The notes under the pieces are model-generated. The model had not been told where the DNA came from. It saw only the letters and a list, made by a program, of their open reading frames with translations, and ran no database searches. The position numbers were made by a program, and so were the translations under genes. A stretch of 64,000 nucleotides of DNA from Paramagnetospirillum magneticum AMB-1. GTDB taxonomy: Bacteria; Pseudomonadota; Alphaproteobacteria; Rhodospirillales; Magnetospirillaceae. The DNA lies in NCBI RefSeq assembly GCF_000009985.1, contig NC_007626.1, positions 4,903,149 through 4,967,148 on the forward strand, in the 5' to 3' direction. Below, piece by piece: positions 17,663 to 27,417 of this stretch. Numbering within the stretch: position 1 is the first letter of the stretch; the number at the start of each line of letters is the position of its first letter.

Positions 17663-18429
17663 CCTTCTGGGCTAAGGGACCGGGTTTCCACGTTTATTGC
17701 CCTGAAATCACTCCAAATGCAGTTGCGGCCCGAGGTTATTGCGGCCCTGCGACTGCATTCGGAGTTGGGAAATTGCGCCCACCTCGGCACCTCCAACTGC
17801 ATTCGCGGTTAGCCGTAGTGCCCCGCTCTCGATGAAACCGAGCTTCGGCTGAACCGTTGGAATGGGAAGGCCTGATCGATAGGCTTTTGCTCCTATTACA
17901 TGGACTCGGCCGGCGCCGGGCCCGGCACCATCGGGCCAGGGGCCATGCGCATGCGCTACCACCTGTGGGCGATTGCGCCATTTTCGCCACATAAGGCGAA
18001 GCCATCGCCCCCGCCGGGGCACCGGCCCTCCATCTCCCCCAAGCCTCGGCCTTGGGCGCACCCGTCGCCCCCAGCACCGGATGGGAGCACCGCCCTGTCC
18101 GGCCCCCCGCCATGCCTCGGGTCGGCAGAAGCGGACGACCCTGTCCGGCCGGACCGGTTACCAGCCCGGAGCGGTCGGCCGAACTGCTCCGGGCCTGGGT
18201 CATTTTGGCTCGAATCGGGGGACCGGGGGCCCTGGCCGGAGCCATCGGGACTTTCCCTGATCCTGCGGGCGAAACGAACCCCAGGCCATGGCCGGTCGAC
18301 CGGTCGGTCGAGAAACCTCACTCGCCCACAGGTTGCTTTCCTCGGCCCTCGTGGGATCGAACGGGAAGCGCTAGCGCTGATTGTATGCACTGTCTATGAT
18401 TGCCCGCGTTTCAATGGGATTCCGGCAGC
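17663..18429. other. Gene-free stretch with inverted repeats upstream of comM
   Basis: No convincing gene. At 17711-17764 CTCCAAATGCAGT pairs with ACTGCATTCGGAG (one mismatch) and the loop contains two direct copies of TTGCGGCCC; a third related motif (CTCCAACTGCATTCG) lies near 17790. Further on, TTTTCGCC/GGCGAA (about 17980) and a run of GGTCGACC/CGGTCG motifs near 18295 can fold. The open frames on both strands have biased proline/arginine composition, no start signals and no recognisable domain. The end must contain the comM promoter. Confidence 0.5.
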
Positions 18430-19069
18430 ATGACCACCCGCGCCAATACCGTCGCCTTTTCCGGCATCGACTGCCTCGACATCGACGTCCAGGTGCAGGT
18501 GGCCGCCGGTATGCCGGCCTTCACCCTGGTCGGCCTGCCCGACAAGGCGGTGGGGGAAAGCCGCGAGCGGGTGCGGGCGGCCTTCAACGCCATCGGTCTC
18601 GCCCTGCCGCCGAAGCGCATCACCGTCAATCTGGCGCCCGCCGACCTGCTGAAGGAAGGCAGTCATTTCGACCTGCCCATCGCGCTCGGCCTGCTGGGCG
18701 CCATGGGGGTGATTCCCGCCGACGAGATCGCCGGTTATGTGGCCCTGGGCGAATTGGGCCTGGACGGCTCCATCGCCCCGGTGGCCGGGGTGCTGCCCGC
18801 CGCCATTGCCGCCAATGCCTCGGACCGGGGCCTGATCTGCCCCCACTCCCAGGGGTCCGAAGCCGCCTGGGCCGGCGAGGTCGAGGTGCTGGCCGCGCCG
18901 TCGCTGCTGGGGCTGATCAATCATTTCAAGGGCAGCCAGGTCCTGGCCCGCCCCGCCCCCCGGCGCATGGAGGAGAGCGGGACATTGCTGGACCTCAGGG
19001 ACATCAAGGGCCAGGAATCGGCCAAACGCGCCCTGGAAGTGGCCGCCGCCGGCGCCCATAACCTGCTGA
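18430..19069 (+). pseudogene. comM: comM (YifB/Mg-chelatase-like ATPase), fragment 1 of 3
   Basis: N-terminal third of ComM, the hexameric branch-migration helicase used in natural transformation. Encodes the ChlI-like domain (FSGIDCLDIDVQVQVAAGMPAFTLVGLPDKAVGESRERVRAAF, RITVNLAPADLLKEGSHFDLPIAL) and ends at GAHNLL, right before the Walker A codons. The reading frame then enters the inserted element and stops at 19251 after about 60 foreign residues. The sequence resumes at 31371-31378. Joining 18430-19069, 31378-31654 and 37331-37928 gives 1,515 nt, 504 codons plus stop, with no internal stop. Confidence 0.95.
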
Positions 19070-19090
19070 GACTCAGCACTGCAAAACTAG
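19063..19090. other. attL junction
   Basis: Host side ...AACCTGCTGA, core CTGCTGA (19063-19069), GACT, then the arm CAGCACTGCAAAACTAG (19074-19090). The integrase stop codon (minus strand, 19087-19089) lies inside the arm, which places the integrase gene directly at its own att site. The mirror arm is at 31351-31367. Confidence 0.8.
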
Positions 19091-20454
19091 GCTCGGACTT
19101 TGGAGAGCTGATCCACCATTCCATCGACCTGCCGCACGTCACCAACGGCGGAACGCAGCATCTCCGCAAACACCCGAGCCACTGCCGCCGGATCGTCCAC
19201 CAGCCGAATGCTCAACGTCCGGTCAGGATTGACCACCACCTGGTGCACTAAATTCCTCACGACGAACACCACGTCCGCCTCCTGGCCCGCCCCGGCCTCG
19301 GTCGCCGTCATGCTCCTCATGCCGGACTCGATCCGATTGACGATCCTGTCCAGTTCGGCCCCACTCACGATAACGCCCGTGTCGAGAAGGGACTTCTGAT
19401 CCATCAGAGCTGAGAGAGCCGAGGCAACGCGCTGGCGTTCGGCCCTTGCCTTGTCGTTCTCGGCGACTAAGTCGGGAACGCTCGCCTCTTCCACCTTCAT
19501 TGTCGCGAGCCGCCCAAGAATGGCCTGCTTTTCCTTCCACACCATCTCCGTCCTGGCCAGCTCTGCTTCCATCTGCTCGATATTCTGCGTGAGCTGCCGC
19601 TGGTCACGGAGCGACTGACCCATGACCAGCTCCCTGATCTTGGCCGGGCCACCGATGCGGTTCTCAATGAAGCCCTTCACCGCGGCCTTCACCTCGTTGT
19701 CCACCTTCACCATCTGGAGATACGGCCCCTTGCAAAGCTTGCCGGTTTTGCGAGCGTGGCAGACGTAGTAATGCACACCCTTGGAGTCGGTGTGGAAATA
19801 GTTCTTACCGCAGGAACCACAGACGATTTTGCTGACCAAGAGCCACGGGGTTATCGGACGGCGACCCCGTCCCTCACCGGGTGGCTGGCCAGACTTCATC
19901 CTGATCTTCTTGGCCGCCGTGGCATCGTTAAATTCTGACTCCGTAACGATTGGGCCGCCGTGGATCACGAGCTTGATCTTGTCCTTCCTCGTGGCCGACC
20001 AAAGCCAACCACAAGCGGCGCTGTTGTCCAGAACCCGAGCAACCGTTCTCGACTGCCATTCTGGAATTCCATCTACCCTGGCACCGTTCTTTTCCAGCCA
20101 CGCGGTGAACGCGCCCACGCCACCATCGGCCTCTATCAAGGCCGGTCGCATTCTCCGGGTGGTGCCGTCCGGGAGAACCACCTTCACCTCGGGCGGCGGC
20201 ACCCGATCTTGGTTCAGACTGCGGGCGATCTGAGTCCGCCCCATGCCGCCGGTGGTGCAGGAGCGGAAGATGCGGCGCACCGTCTCTTCCTCGCCTGGAC
20301 ACTTCTCCAAGGATTTGTCAGCTCGCTTCCGGTACCCGAACGGAGCCTGGCCATTAACGAATACCCCGGTGGCCCGCTGGCGCTCTTTCGGCGGGATGGT
20401 GCGTTCCTTCATGCGCTCGATTTCTCGGGCTGCGATTGCAGACAGCACCCCCAG
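19087..20454 (-). pseudogene. Large serine integrase, catalytic domain missing
   Basis: C-terminal part of a large serine recombinase: recombinase domain (GYRKRADKSLEKCPGEEETVRRIFRS, QIARSLNQDRVPPP), a zinc ribbon (CGSCGKNYFH...YYVCHARKTGKLCKGP) and a long coiled coil (LTQNIEQMEAELARTEMVWKEKQAILGRL). The homology begins with LGVLSAIAAREIERMKERT, equivalent to the helix that ends the catalytic domain. The serine-bearing N-terminal domain (about 130 aa) is absent. The frame continues to 20721 but there it is antisense to a different gene. Without the active-site serine it cannot act, so the element is probably locked in place unless helped. Confidence 0.85.
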
Positions 20455-20482
20455 GCGGATCCGCGACCGCCAGCGGCAGGCC

Positions 20483-20740
20483 ATGTCCGCCGACGACGTG
20501 ACCGTCATCAGCGATGACGAGGTGGACGAACTGGTCGCCATGGAGCGACAGATCGCCGCCGACGCCGCCGAGAAGGAAGAAATCCGGGCCGCCGCCCGGC
20601 GGGAAGCCGAACAGCGCAAGGTCGAGGCCGAGCGGCAGGAACGCCGCAACACCCTCGGCAACGCCGCGCCGTACCGCCGCCCGTCGTCTTTGCCGGGCGG
20701 CGGCTTGGACCTGATCCGCAAGGGCCTGGGTCATGCCTGA
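20483..20740 (+). CDS. Small charged phage protein, probably 5'-truncated
   Basis: 85 aa from ATG 20483 (MSADDVTVISDDEVDELVAM...), a Glu/Arg-rich helix (EKEEIRAAARREAEQRKVEAERQERR) and a Gly-Pro-rich tail. The coding frame looks continuous upstream to about 20455, where it meets the broken end of the integrase head-to-head. I infer that this gene lost its 5' end in the same deletion. Function unknown. Confidence 0.5.
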   Translation: MSADDVTVISDDEVDELVAMERQIAADAAEKEEIRAAARREAEQRKVEAERQERRNTLGNAAPYRRPSSLPGGGLDLIRKGLGHA

Positions 20741-20824
20741 CGTCCAGGCTACCACCTGGCCCGCGAAGCCGCCCCGCCACCACATCGGCGGGGCGTCTCT
20801 CGTTCGTATGGACGCTTCCTGGCG

Positions 20825-21712
20825 ATGACCACGACCTCGCCCACCTCCCGGATCGGACTGGCTGGCCTTGACGCCAACATGGTTGACCGCATCGAGCGGG
20901 GCGAGTTGACGCAGAAAGAGGCTGCCGACCTGTTGGGCGTAAAGAAGCAGGCCGTCAATAAGAAGCTGAAAGAGCTTCGAGAGCAGGCGGGAGCTACTAC
21001 CCCAGCGCCCGCACCGGCCAAGGCCCTTCCAGCCCCGGCGGATCGCGCTCCAGAGTCCCAAGCGCAGCCTGGGGCCGCTGCGTTACCGGCGTCCTCTCGT
21101 ATTCAGGAAGCGGATGCGCTTGAGGCCGAAATCGAGAAATGGGCCAAAATTGGGGGCGATGCATGGCAAGGGCTCGCCATCGGTTATGCGACCCTCATAG
21201 GTCAAACGAACCTTTTTCTAAAAAAAAGCATCGAAAACGGTGGGCCGGGGCCGGTCGCCATGAATGGTATGGTCCGGGCGCTCCGCGAGAGCGAAGAGGG
21301 CCTTCGTCGGCTCGGGCTACTGCCCGCCATCGCCGGTGGGAACCAGGGCAGCGACCAGCCCGTCGGTTTGGTCATCACCGTTCTCAGTCCTGACGAGGAA
21401 GACGAGATCCGAGCCGAGATTGCCGAGCGGGCTGGGGCGGATCTGACGAAAGAAACCCTGCCGTCAGCCCCACCGCCCCCGGTCACTCCTGGTCGGCCCG
21501 TCGCCCTGATCGACCGACTGCCCGAGGCCAAGGACTTCGAGGCATGGATTGCCGCCATGCTTCACATGAGGGGTGCCGCATGGCTGCGTCAGATCGTGGC
21601 CGCCCTCGGCGGCCAGACCGCCCACAGCAAGGATCAATTGGCATCGGAGTTAATGCGACTCACTTGCGGCGACCCCCAGCGCCTTCAGCACCTTGTAGGA
21701 GAGCCCGCATGA
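20825..21712 (+). CDS. Phage HTH protein, possibly terminase small subunit-like
   Basis: 295 aa. An N-terminal helix-turn-helix (IERGELTQKEAADLLGVKKQAVNKKLKEL, about 22-50) is followed by a Pro-Ala linker and an all-alpha central region (EIEKWAKIGGDAWQGLAIGYATLIGQTNLFLKKS). HTH plus linker plus helical region fits small terminases and other phage DNA-binding proteins; I cannot choose between them. The C-terminal half has DRLPEAKDFEAWIAAMLHMRGAAWLRQIV, unassigned. The stop overlaps the next ATG (ATGA). Confidence 0.6.
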   Translation: MTTTSPTSRIGLAGLDANMVDRIERGELTQKEAADLLGVKKQAVNKKLKELREQAGATTPAPAPAKALPAPADRAPESQAQPGAAALPASSRIQEADALEAEIEKWAKIGGDAWQGLAIGYATLIGQTNLFLKKSIENGGPGPVAMNGMVRALRESEEGLRRLGLLPAIAGGNQGSDQPVGLVITVLSPDEEDEIRAEIAERAGADLTKETLPSAPPPPVTPGRPVALIDRLPEAKDFEAWIAAMLHMRGAAWLRQIVAALGGQTAHSKDQLASELMRLTCGDPQRLQHLVGEPA

Positions 21713-22029
21713 TCCCCGAAGAAAGACTCCTCTGGTCGGCGATCATCGCCCAGGCCGTCAAGGACGCCCGAGGCGAGAGCAGCACCAACACCGGCTCTCT
21801 CCCCTGGCCGGAATATGACGCCAAGTCGGAAGCCCTTGCCTGGATATTCGGCGACGACACGGGCTTTGAAGCGGCCTGCGACTTCGCGGACACGCATCCC
21901 GAGTGGGTTCGGCGGATGGTCTTTGCAACGCCATGTCGCCTCCCTCGTCGAGCCGCAGGCGGGTGGAAAGCCCGGAAGGCATGCCTTCCCTCTCCCGACA
22001 TCTCCATGCCCACGGCCTTGGCCGCATAA
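21709..22029 (+). CDS. Hypothetical phage protein, 106 aa
   Basis: Starts at the ATGA overlap with the preceding gene and ends 21 bp before the tape measure gene, so it belongs to one transcript. The N-terminal part, PEERLLWSAIIAQAVKDARGE and SEALAWIFGDDTGFEAACDFADTHPEWVRRM, resembles small uncharacterised proteins of alphaproteobacterial prophages. The last third (CRLPRRAAGGWKARKACLPSPD) looks compositionally different and may be a replaced C-terminus. In tailed phages this position is often a tail assembly chaperone, but nothing in the sequence proves that. Confidence 0.55.
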   Translation: MIPEERLLWSAIIAQAVKDARGESSTNTGSLPWPEYDAKSEALAWIFGDDTGFEAACDFADTHPEWVRRMVFATPCRLPRRAAGGWKARKACLPSPDISMPTALAA

Positions 22030-22050
22030 CCAACAAGAAGGGTAACGACC

Positions 22051-25000
22051 ATGAAGCTCGTCAGCGTCCTTGACCTCGACACCAGTTCCTTCCAGGCCGG
22101 ATTGAAGACGGCGGACAACGCCGTCCGCGTCTTCGAGCGGTCCATCGGCAGCAGCTCCACCGCCATCAAGGACTTTGCCACGCTGCTGGGCGGCATCGGC
22201 CTTACCCGCATGGCCGGTGAAGCGGTCATGGCCGGTGACGAGATGATGAACCTCCAGCGGAAGCTGTCGGTCATCGCCAACAGCCTGAACGAGCTGGCGA
22301 AGGCGCAGGGCCGCGCCAACGAGGCCACCTACGACAACGCCAAGGTCTATGCCGGGCTCCGCGACATGGCGATGGAGACGGGCACCTCCATCAAGTCGCT
22401 GTCCCAGATTTACGTCCAGACCATCCCGGTCGCCACCGCCCTCGGCGTGAGCGTCGAGACCGTCAACAAGGTCATCAAGGGCACGGTCGGCGCGGCCGCC
22501 ATGATGGGGGCCTCCCATGTCGAGCTGGAGCGGTCGTTCGTCGCCATCCGTCAGGTCATTGGCAAGAACCAGCTCCAGATGGAGGAGCTGAAGCGTCAGT
22601 TGGGCGAGGCCCTGCCCAACGCTATGGTCATCACCGCGAAGGGCCTTACCCGCATCGCCAACGAGTCCCCCGACGTGGCCCGCCGCCTCGACCAGATCGC
22701 CGGGAAGGCGAAGATCACCACCGTGGAGCTGAACAACCTCGTCACCACCGGCAAGATCGACGGCAAGCTGTTTGCCGAAGCCTGGGCCGCCGGGACCGAG
22801 GAGTTCCAGAAGTACGCCGAAGCCCGCTCCAAGACCCTCTCCGGCCAGATGGTCAACTTCAAGACCGTCATGGAGTCCAACTCGGGCATGTTCATGTCCG
22901 ACAGCGGGATCAACACCGCCCTCGGCGTGGCCCTCAAGCACGCGAACGACAACATCGACGCCTGGATGAAGGTGCAGGTGGCGAAGGCCCAGGCCAACGG
23001 GCAGGTGTTCATCAACAGCTTCCTCAACGTGGGCGACGGCATCGCCAAGCACCTCGACCAGACCCAGGACTTCCACTCTCAGATCGGCGGCACCGTCGCC
23101 GCCGTGGCCGACACCACGTTGAGGGGGGCCGAGTCCTTCTGGCGAAACTTCCCGCCCGAGGTCCGCGAGATCGGGCTGGTGGGCATGCTGTTCCTCGGCA
23201 AGAACCGTCTCGGCCTCCCCGGCGTCCTTGCGGGCCTGACCGTTCGCGGTGCGGGCTTCCTGACCGCGTTCGGCCTCGGCCTGCTGGACGAGATCATGCC
23301 CGAGCGGGCAATGGCGAAGGGCTTCAAATGGGGGTACGACCTGATCGCGGAGATGGTCGATGGAGCCAAGACCGGCCTGTCGCAAGTCGGCCCGGCCCTG
23401 TCCGACGACATCTCCAAGCTGTTCGACCGTCGCCACCGCCTGATCCAGTCGCCCCTCACCCTTGCCAACGACAGCGCCCAAGCCCCCGCCGGTCAGTCCT
23501 ATGACGACACGAGGAACGCCAGGGCGAAGGCCATGGACGAGGCGAAGCGGAAGGACACCGCCAAGTTTGTGGGCGGCAATCTCTCCAGGGCCATGGACGA
23601 GGCCCAAGACGCCCTCGACTACCTCACCTTCTACCAGAAGAAATACGAGGACATGGGCGACGCCGGAAAGGCGTTCGGCAAGGTCGTCGGAGCCGGTGCC
23701 AACATCGCGGACTCCTGGATCGAGTGGACCACCAGCCTGGGCGGCCTGCTGGGTGATGGCGTCCGCATGTTCGAGCCCGACGAGGGCATCCGGGCGACCC
23801 AGAAGTTCCAGCACGCCTACTCCGACTGGAAGGCCAAGTTCCTCAAGGACTTCTCCGAAACCACCATGGCGCTCAAGGCCATGTCGGAAGGCGGCGGCCT
23901 GATCGAAGACATGCGCCCCTCTGGTGCCCTTCGCAACACCGCCATGGAGCAATTGCGCCTGGGCAACCAGGCCGTCTCCCTCTACGGCCAGTCCCTCGCC
24001 CAGTCCGATCCCTCGGCCAAGATCATGTCGGATCTTGAGCGCCGGATGAGCCGCATCCGCGAGATCGACCATGACCTGAAGCTCAATTCCGGCACCTCCC
24101 TGGAGGAGGGCTGGGACGCCCTTCCGCAGTTCCGCGACCGGGGCATTACCGGCGCTCGCATGGCCGAAGTCTCGGCGGTGTTCCAGGGCACCATGTCCGA
24201 GGCGGCCAAGCCCGCCCAGCGCGACACGCTCTCCGACACCATCGCCGCCAACGAGAAGCAGATGGGCGTCTTCGCCAAGATGGCCGATTGGGTCGAGAAC
24301 TCGGCGGACGTGCCCGACAGTGCCAAGCAGCAGTTCCGGGACACCCTCGGGCAGGCGATGGAACGGTTCGGGCGTCAGCTCTCCATCACCCTCGACCAAG
24401 TCAAGGAAGCCGAGATCGGCAAGCTGACCTTCGAGGCCAGGAAGACCGAAGGCCGGGCCGTCGCCATCGAGCGCAGCTACCAGGAAGCCGAGACGGCCTA
24501 TGTGGAGCGCCAACTGGCGAAGCTCGACAAGACCGGCACCATGCAGAAGGTGGTGGACGCCCGCGCCGCCCGAGAGCGGAAGGAGATCGAGACCGGCGCC
24601 CGTGATCCGGCGGCCACCGCCAACACCCTCTCCGATACCGACCTGGACGCCAAGCGCAAGCAGGGCGCCAGGATGCGCCAGCAGTTCAGCCAGCAGCAAC
24701 AGGCCCTCTCCCTGACCACCTACGAGGGCGACCGCGTGTTCGCGGCGACGTTCGCCAACCAGCAGGCCCTCATGGAGATGGGCTTGATGCAGAAGGCCGG
24801 TTATCGCGGGCTGCTGGGCGATGGCCGGGAACGGCAAGTTCAGCTCGCCACCGAGCAGGCCAAGCTGGAGTTGGAGCTGCACGACCGAGACTCCTACCGG
24901 GCCGCCCTGATCGACCAGGAGATGACCAAGCTCCGGCAGGAAGAGAAGACCCTTCGCCTCCAGTTGGAGGTGTATGCCAATGACGGCCACCGCGAGCAGA

Positions 25001-26640
25001 TCATCCGCAACGAGATGGCGAAGCTGGATCTGGAGATGGCGAAGCTGGCCGAGGAACGCGCCCTCTATTCCAGCCCCGAATACCGGGCCAAGCTCGACGC
25101 CTCAACCCACGCCAAGGCCGCCCTGCAACTGACCAAGACCCAGGACGAGACCCGGCTCATGGGTACCGGCCAGTACCGCAACGACACCCAGAGGCAGGCG
25201 TATGCCGAGCTGGCCCGCGACGCCCAGAAGCTCCGCAACGAGATCGACCTGATGCGGACGGGCGAATGGCAGCGGAACGACATGGCGAAGGCCCGGCTCG
25301 ACCTGGAGCGACAGATCGAGCAGGTCTACCAGGACCAGCGCCGGTACCAGACTGCGGCTTTCGTGTCCGAGATGAACCGGCTCGACATCGAGAAGGCCCG
25401 CGTCTCCAACCTGGACAAGGCCCGCACCAACTCGAACATGGAGAGCCCCGAGTATCAGGCCGTCCAGCACCAGTCCAATCTGTTGGACCTGAAGCGCCAG
25501 GAGGTGCAGCTCCAGCAGCAGCTCTACAGCATGCAGGATGCCGCCTATGGGGCCATGCTGAACTCCAACACGGCCCTCCAGGGGCGCGTCGAGATGATGC
25601 AGCTCCTCAACAGCTACACCATGAGCTTCACCCAGTACATGCAGACCGGAGCCGCGTCCGCCGTCCGCACGTTCACCGACACCATGTCCAACGGCATCGT
25701 CCAGGTCATCACCGGCCAGAAGAAGATGAAGTCCCTCTTTCAGGACATCGCCCAGTTGATCGTGGGCGGCCTGATCAAGGCCGTGATCGAGTTCGGGGTC
25801 CGTATGCTGGTGGCCACCGCCCTCTCCAAGATGTTCGGCATGGAGCTGAACCAGAACTCCGAGCAGAGCGTTGCCGCCATCGGCGTGACGACGGCGGCCA
25901 GTGTCGCCTCCCTGGCTGTCACCACTGCCGGCGGTATGCTGGCGGCCTCCATGCTGGCCGAAGCCTGGGCGCTCCCGGCCATCCTCGCCTCCATCGCCAC
26001 CTTCGGGGCCGCCGCGGTGGTCGGCACGGCGTCATTCCTTGGTGCCCTGGCCGTCTCCCAGATGGCGGTGGCGGGCGTCAAGGGCATCGGCAGTGCCATG
26101 GGCGAGGGCGGCCTTGCCAACGCTGGGGCGAACTCCGACATCGCCGGTTCGCCCGGCATGATGGAAGCCTTTGGCGGCTCCTTCCACACCGGCGGCATCT
26201 TCGAGGCCAATGGCAGCTCCAACACCTCGTTCGGCGGAACCAAGCTGGCCTCCGACGAGGGGTATGCCCTGCTCCAGCATGGTGAAATGATCGTTCCCAC
26301 CAAGAACGTGGCGGCGACCGTGGCGGCCATGAAGATGAGCGGTATTCCTCTCCCCGAAGGGGTCTATCACAACGGCGGCATCTTCGGTAATTCAGCTCCC
26401 TTCGGGGCGCTGGAGAGCAACTGGCAAACGCCCAATGCCAGCGACCTTACCACCCCTGGCATGAGCGACATGTCGCCGTCGGTCGTCCATCGCCCCTTGG
26501 CGATCAACGTCATCTCCGTACTCGACCCCGCCGAGGTGGATCGACATATCGCCAGGAACCCCAACGCCACTCTGGCGGCAGTCAGCATGGACTACCGCAA
26601 CAACGGGGTGATGCGGAAGATGATCCGACAGGGCCGATAG
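22051..26640 (+). CDS. Phage tail tape measure protein
   Basis: 1,529 aa. The start MKLVSVLDLDTSSFQAGLKTADNAVRVFERS and the following domain (MMNLQRKLSVIANSLNELAKAQGRAN, QLKRQLGEALPNAMVITAKGL) match the tape-measure N-terminal domain. The middle (about 830-1180) is long coiled coil with repeated K/E/Q heptads. The C-terminal region has hydrophobic segments (LIVGGLIKAVIEFGVRMLVATALSKMFG; VASLAVTTAGGMLAASMLAEAWALPAILASIATFGAAAVVG) and the lambda-like FHTGGIFEANG...LLQHGEMIVPTKN. By the usual rule of about 0.15 nm per residue it would set a tail near 230 nm. No other tail protein is recognised beside it. A ribosome site AAGGG precedes the ATG. Confidence 0.9.
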   Translation: MKLVSVLDLDTSSFQAGLKTADNAVRVFERSIGSSSTAIKDFATLLGGIGLTRMAGEAVMAGDEMMNLQRKLSVIANSLNELAKAQGRANEATYDNAKVYAGLRDMAMETGTSIKSLSQIYVQTIPVATALGVSVETVNKVIKGTVGAAAMMGASHVELERSFVAIRQVIGKNQLQMEELKRQLGEALPNAMVITAKGLTRIANESPDVARRLDQIAGKAKITTVELNNLVTTGKIDGKLFAEAWAAGTEEFQKYAEARSKTLSGQMVNFKTVMESNSGMFMSDSGINTALGVALKHANDNIDAWMKVQVAKAQANGQVFINSFLNVGDGIAKHLDQTQDFHSQIGGTVAAVADTTLRGAESFWRNFPPEVREIGLVGMLFLGKNRLGLPGVLAGLTVRGAGFLTAFGLGLLDEIMPERAMAKGFKWGYDLIAEMVDGAKTGLSQVGPALSDDISKLFDRRHRLIQSPLTLANDSAQAPAGQSYDDTRNARAKAMDEAKRKDTAKFVGGNLSRAMDEAQDALDYLTFYQKKYEDMGDAGKAFGKVVGAGANIADSWIEWTTSLGGLLGDGVRMFEPDEGIRATQKFQHAYSDWKAKFLKDFSETTMALKAMSEGGGLIEDMRPSGALRNTAMEQLRLGNQAVSLYGQSLAQSDPSAKIMSDLERRMSRIREIDHDLKLNSGTSLEEGWDALPQFRDRGITGARMAEVSAVFQGTMSEAAKPAQRDTLSDTIAANEKQMGVFAKMADWVENSADVPDSAKQQFRDTLGQAMERFGRQLSITLDQVKEAEIGKLTFEARKTEGRAVAIERSYQEAETAYVERQLAKLDKTGTMQKVVDARAARERKEIETGARDPAATANTLSDTDLDAKRKQGARMRQQFSQQQQALSLTTYEGDRVFAATFANQQALMEMGLMQKAGYRGLLGDGRERQVQLATEQAKLELELHDRDSYRAALIDQEMTKLRQEEKTLRLQLEVYANDGHREQIIRNEMAKLDLEMAKLAEERALYSSPEYRAKLDASTHAKAALQLTKTQDETRLMGTGQYRNDTQRQAYAELARDAQKLRNEIDLMRTGEWQRNDMAKARLDLERQIEQVYQDQRRYQTAAFVSEMNRLDIEKARVSNLDKARTNSNMESPEYQAVQHQSNLLDLKRQEVQLQQQLYSMQDAAYGAMLNSNTALQGRVEMMQLLNSYTMSFTQYMQTGAASAVRTFTDTMSNGIVQVITGQKKMKSLFQDIAQLIVGGLIKAVIEFGVRMLVATALSKMFGMELNQNSEQSVAAIGVTTAASVASLAVTTAGGMLAASMLAEAWALPAILASIATFGAAAVVGTASFLGALAVSQMAVAGVKGIGSAMGEGGLANAGANSDIAGSPGMMEAFGGSFHTGGIFEANGSSNTSFGGTKLASDEGYALLQHGEMIVPTKNVAATVAAMKMSGIPLPEGVYHNGGIFGNSAPFGALESNWQTPNASDLTTPGMSDMSPSVVHRPLAINVISVLDPAEVDRHIARNPNATLAAVSMDYRNNGVMRKMIRQGR

Positions 26641-26655
26641 TATCCCGGCCATCGC

Positions 26656-26889
26656 TTAAGCGTACTTCACGCTTCCGGTCTTGCCGCACTTGGGACACGT
26701 CGGCTTGAGTGCAGCAAGGAGATCCTCGGGCATCTCCTTGCTGCTGGTTATGGTCAGGCTGCCCCCGCTGAAACCGTCGAGGCTGTAGCACTCCCACAAG
26801 CTGCTAAATGGCTGGTCGTTCTCCGAACACCTCAGATAGCCCTCGTGCCCGCATTCACAAACGATGGGCTCCTTCGTCCTCGTTGTCAT
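26656..26889 (-). CDS. Small zinc-ribbon-like protein, 77 aa
   Basis: Cysteine pairs CECGHEGYLRC (residues 11-21) and CPKCG (about 67-71) could bind zinc. AGGAGGG lies a few bases before the ATG, so translation is likely efficient. It is convergent with the tape measure gene, 15 bp apart. No family recognised. Confidence 0.6.
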   Translation of the reverse strand: MTTRTKEPIVCECGHEGYLRCSENDQPFSSLWECYSLDGFSGGSLTITSSKEMPEDLLAALKPTCPKCGKTGSVKYA

Positions 26890-26995
26890 CTGCCCCCTCC
26901 TTCATGCACATGGCCCGCCCTTCAATGTACAGGAACACCGAGATCGCGGATAGGTAGGGAAGTCGAGATCGCGCCGCAAGCATGGCGAGAGGCGG

Positions 26996-27277
26996 TTACC
27001 TCGGCATCGTGATGCCCGGCACCCGGTCATAGGTAGGCTTGTTCAGATCGGGCCAGAACCGATAGCCGCCGGTTCCGTCCGGCACCAGCCGCCCTTGGCG
27101 CTCCCAGCCCCTGTAGACCTCATAGCTCCCGTCCTGGCGACCGCTGGGCCGAACCTCGACCTGTCGCTCATGCCTGAACAGGTCGGGCACCACCGGCTTG
27201 GGCCTGTCCTCGGCCATGACGCCGGACGACACCGACAGCACCAGCATGGAGACGAAGATCATCCGCAAGGTATCCAT
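26996..27277 (-). CDS. Secreted hypothetical protein, 93 aa
   Basis: The start MDTLRMIFVSMLVLSVSSGVMA-E is a type I signal peptide with cleavage after VMA. The mature part is short, charged and rich in Tyr/Pro (YEVYRGWERQGRLVPDGTGGYRFWPD). GGAGG lies six bases before this ATG (27277), which decides the start against two upstream in-frame ATGs. It diverges from the serine recombinase gene. Function unknown. Confidence 0.6.
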   Translation of the reverse strand: MDTLRMIFVSMLVLSVSSGVMAEDRPKPVVPDLFRHERQVEVRPSGRQDGSYEVYRGWERQGRLVPDGTGGYRFWPDLNKPTYDRVPGITMPR

Positions 27278-27377
27278 GTAGACCTCCATAAGCAGCTCCG
27301 CGCCATGATCGCTCCAGACTACAGGTATTCGCAAGACTAACCGCAATCATAGCGGGTTCCCAGCATGGAAAATACCT

Positions 27378-27417
27378 GTCATACAAACAGTCAACGAGCG
27401 TTGATAGTTTGTATGAC
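27378..27417. promoter_or_regulatory. 40-bp near-perfect palindrome upstream of serine recombinase
   Basis: Outer arms GTCATACAAAC and GTTTGTATGAC (11 bp, perfect) flank inner arms TCAACG and CGTTGA (6 bp, perfect) around a central AG, with 2 unpaired bases between arm pairs. It ends 14 bp before the recombinase ATG and covers the probable 5' leader. It could be the recombinase crossover site, its operator, or an mRNA hairpin; the sequence alone does not decide. Confidence 0.75.

Noticed and set aside
17900..18433. Possible 177-aa protein
   Set aside because: Extreme Pro/Ser/Arg composition, no start signal and equally open frames on the other strand.
20457..20462. BamHI site GGATCC at the integrase junction as evidence of a cloning artefact
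   Set aside because: A six-base site is common by chance in such DNA; kept only as a reason to check reads.
21685..24990. Long minus-strand open frame of about 1,100 codons
   Set aside because: Antisense to the tape measure gene; open because of the GC-rich third codon positions of the real gene. Composition is His/Gly/Leu-rich with no domain.
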